From assembly GCA_015487405.1 (NCBI GenBank), contig WFPV01000025.1, forward strand, positions 1-5,495: a DNA stretch of 5,495 nt. The letters run 5' to 3'. Source of the stretch: Aquifex sp. Lineage in GTDB: Bacteria; Aquificota; Aquificia; Aquificales; Aquificaceae. Positions 5,411-5,495 of the stretch are shown in pieces. Under the pieces are notes generated by a model. The model did not search any database and was not told the DNA's origin. It saw only the letters and a program-made list of their open reading frames with translations. The position numbers were made by a program, and so were the translations under genes. How positions within the stretch are numbered: position 1 is the stretch's first letter; every line of letters starts with the position of its first letter.

Positions 5411-5495
5411 TAGGGAGAACAATGTAGTAGCTTACGAAGTATTCTTAAGGAGGAAGGACAAGCCGGAAGAATACCCGAAGGAAGTAGAGTTTTCT
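5376..5495 (+). CDS. N-terminus of an EAL/HDOD (YuxH-like) signalling protein, truncated by the window end
   Basis: From ATG 5376 a frame different from glyA is open for 40 codons to the window edge. It begins MSYAIARQPIYDRENNVV, then AYEVFLRR. The ARQPIYDR...AYEVFLRR pattern is typical of the start of EAL-HDOD proteins (YuxH type; usual form ARQPIFDRxxxVxGYELLFR). These combine a cyclic-di-GMP phosphodiesterase-like EAL domain, often degenerate, with a C-terminal HDOD domain, and act in motility or surface signalling. It overlaps the 3' end of glyA by 35 bases. Proximity to a prepilin peptidase would fit type IV pilus control, but this is inference: only the first strand-helix is visible, and the catalytic E-x-L motif and HDOD part lie outside the window. 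The reading frame and motif are seen; the domain assignment is by pattern only. Confidence 0.7.
   Translation, partial: MSYAIARQPIYDRENNVVAYEVFLRRKDKPEEYPKEVEFS

Noticed and set aside
1..5495. CRISPR arrays, tRNAs, insertion sequences, toxin-antitoxin or defence modules
   Set aside because: No direct-repeat spacing, cloverleaf-like segment, transposase motif or defence protein signature was seen on either strand.

Overview
The window looks like chromosomal DNA from a thermophilic bacterium of the Aquifex type. The proteins are rich in Lys, Glu, Arg and Ile, genes are packed with almost no spacing, and functionally unrelated housekeeping genes are strung together in one direction. The 428-residue serine hydroxymethyltransferase and the other proteins resemble my recollection of Aquifex aeolicus. 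This assignment is from memory and was not searched. No mobile element, tRNA, rRNA or CRISPR array is visible.

Left part, minus strand (1-1558): a thioredoxin reductase (trxB, 581-1558) is followed downstream by a ParB/sulfiredoxin-fold protein (446 down to the window edge, truncated). The latter has its own strong ribosome binding site and a possible promoter in the 134-base gap between the two genes. The thioredoxin reductase keeps its FAD motifs and redox CxxC, but both usual NADPH-recognition signatures are altered. That makes its electron donor the most interesting open question here.

Divergent junction (1559-1596): a 38-base spacer carries a perfect 14-bp AT palindrome resembling a PerR/Fur-family operator. 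It separates trxB from a rightward gene string.

Right part, plus strand (1597-5495): a small putative lipoprotein, long-form ribosome hibernation factor (hpf), secF, prepilin peptidase (pilD type), glyA, and the first 40 codons of an EAL/HDOD-type signalling protein. The first four genes overlap successively by 11, 4 and 4 bases, which points to one translationally coupled operon. glyA follows after 17 bases, and the last gene starts 35 bases inside glyA. SecF and the prepilin peptidase share an inner-membrane export theme: SecF helps drive translocation, and the peptidase matures type IV pilin or pseudopilin precursors. Hpf and GlyA concern ribosome storage and one-carbon metabolism, so the string is not a single pathway. 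Two genes, the lipoprotein and glyA, lack a Shine-Dalgarno sequence and have an AT-rich -10-like element just before the ATG, whereas the other genes have recognisable ribosome binding sites.
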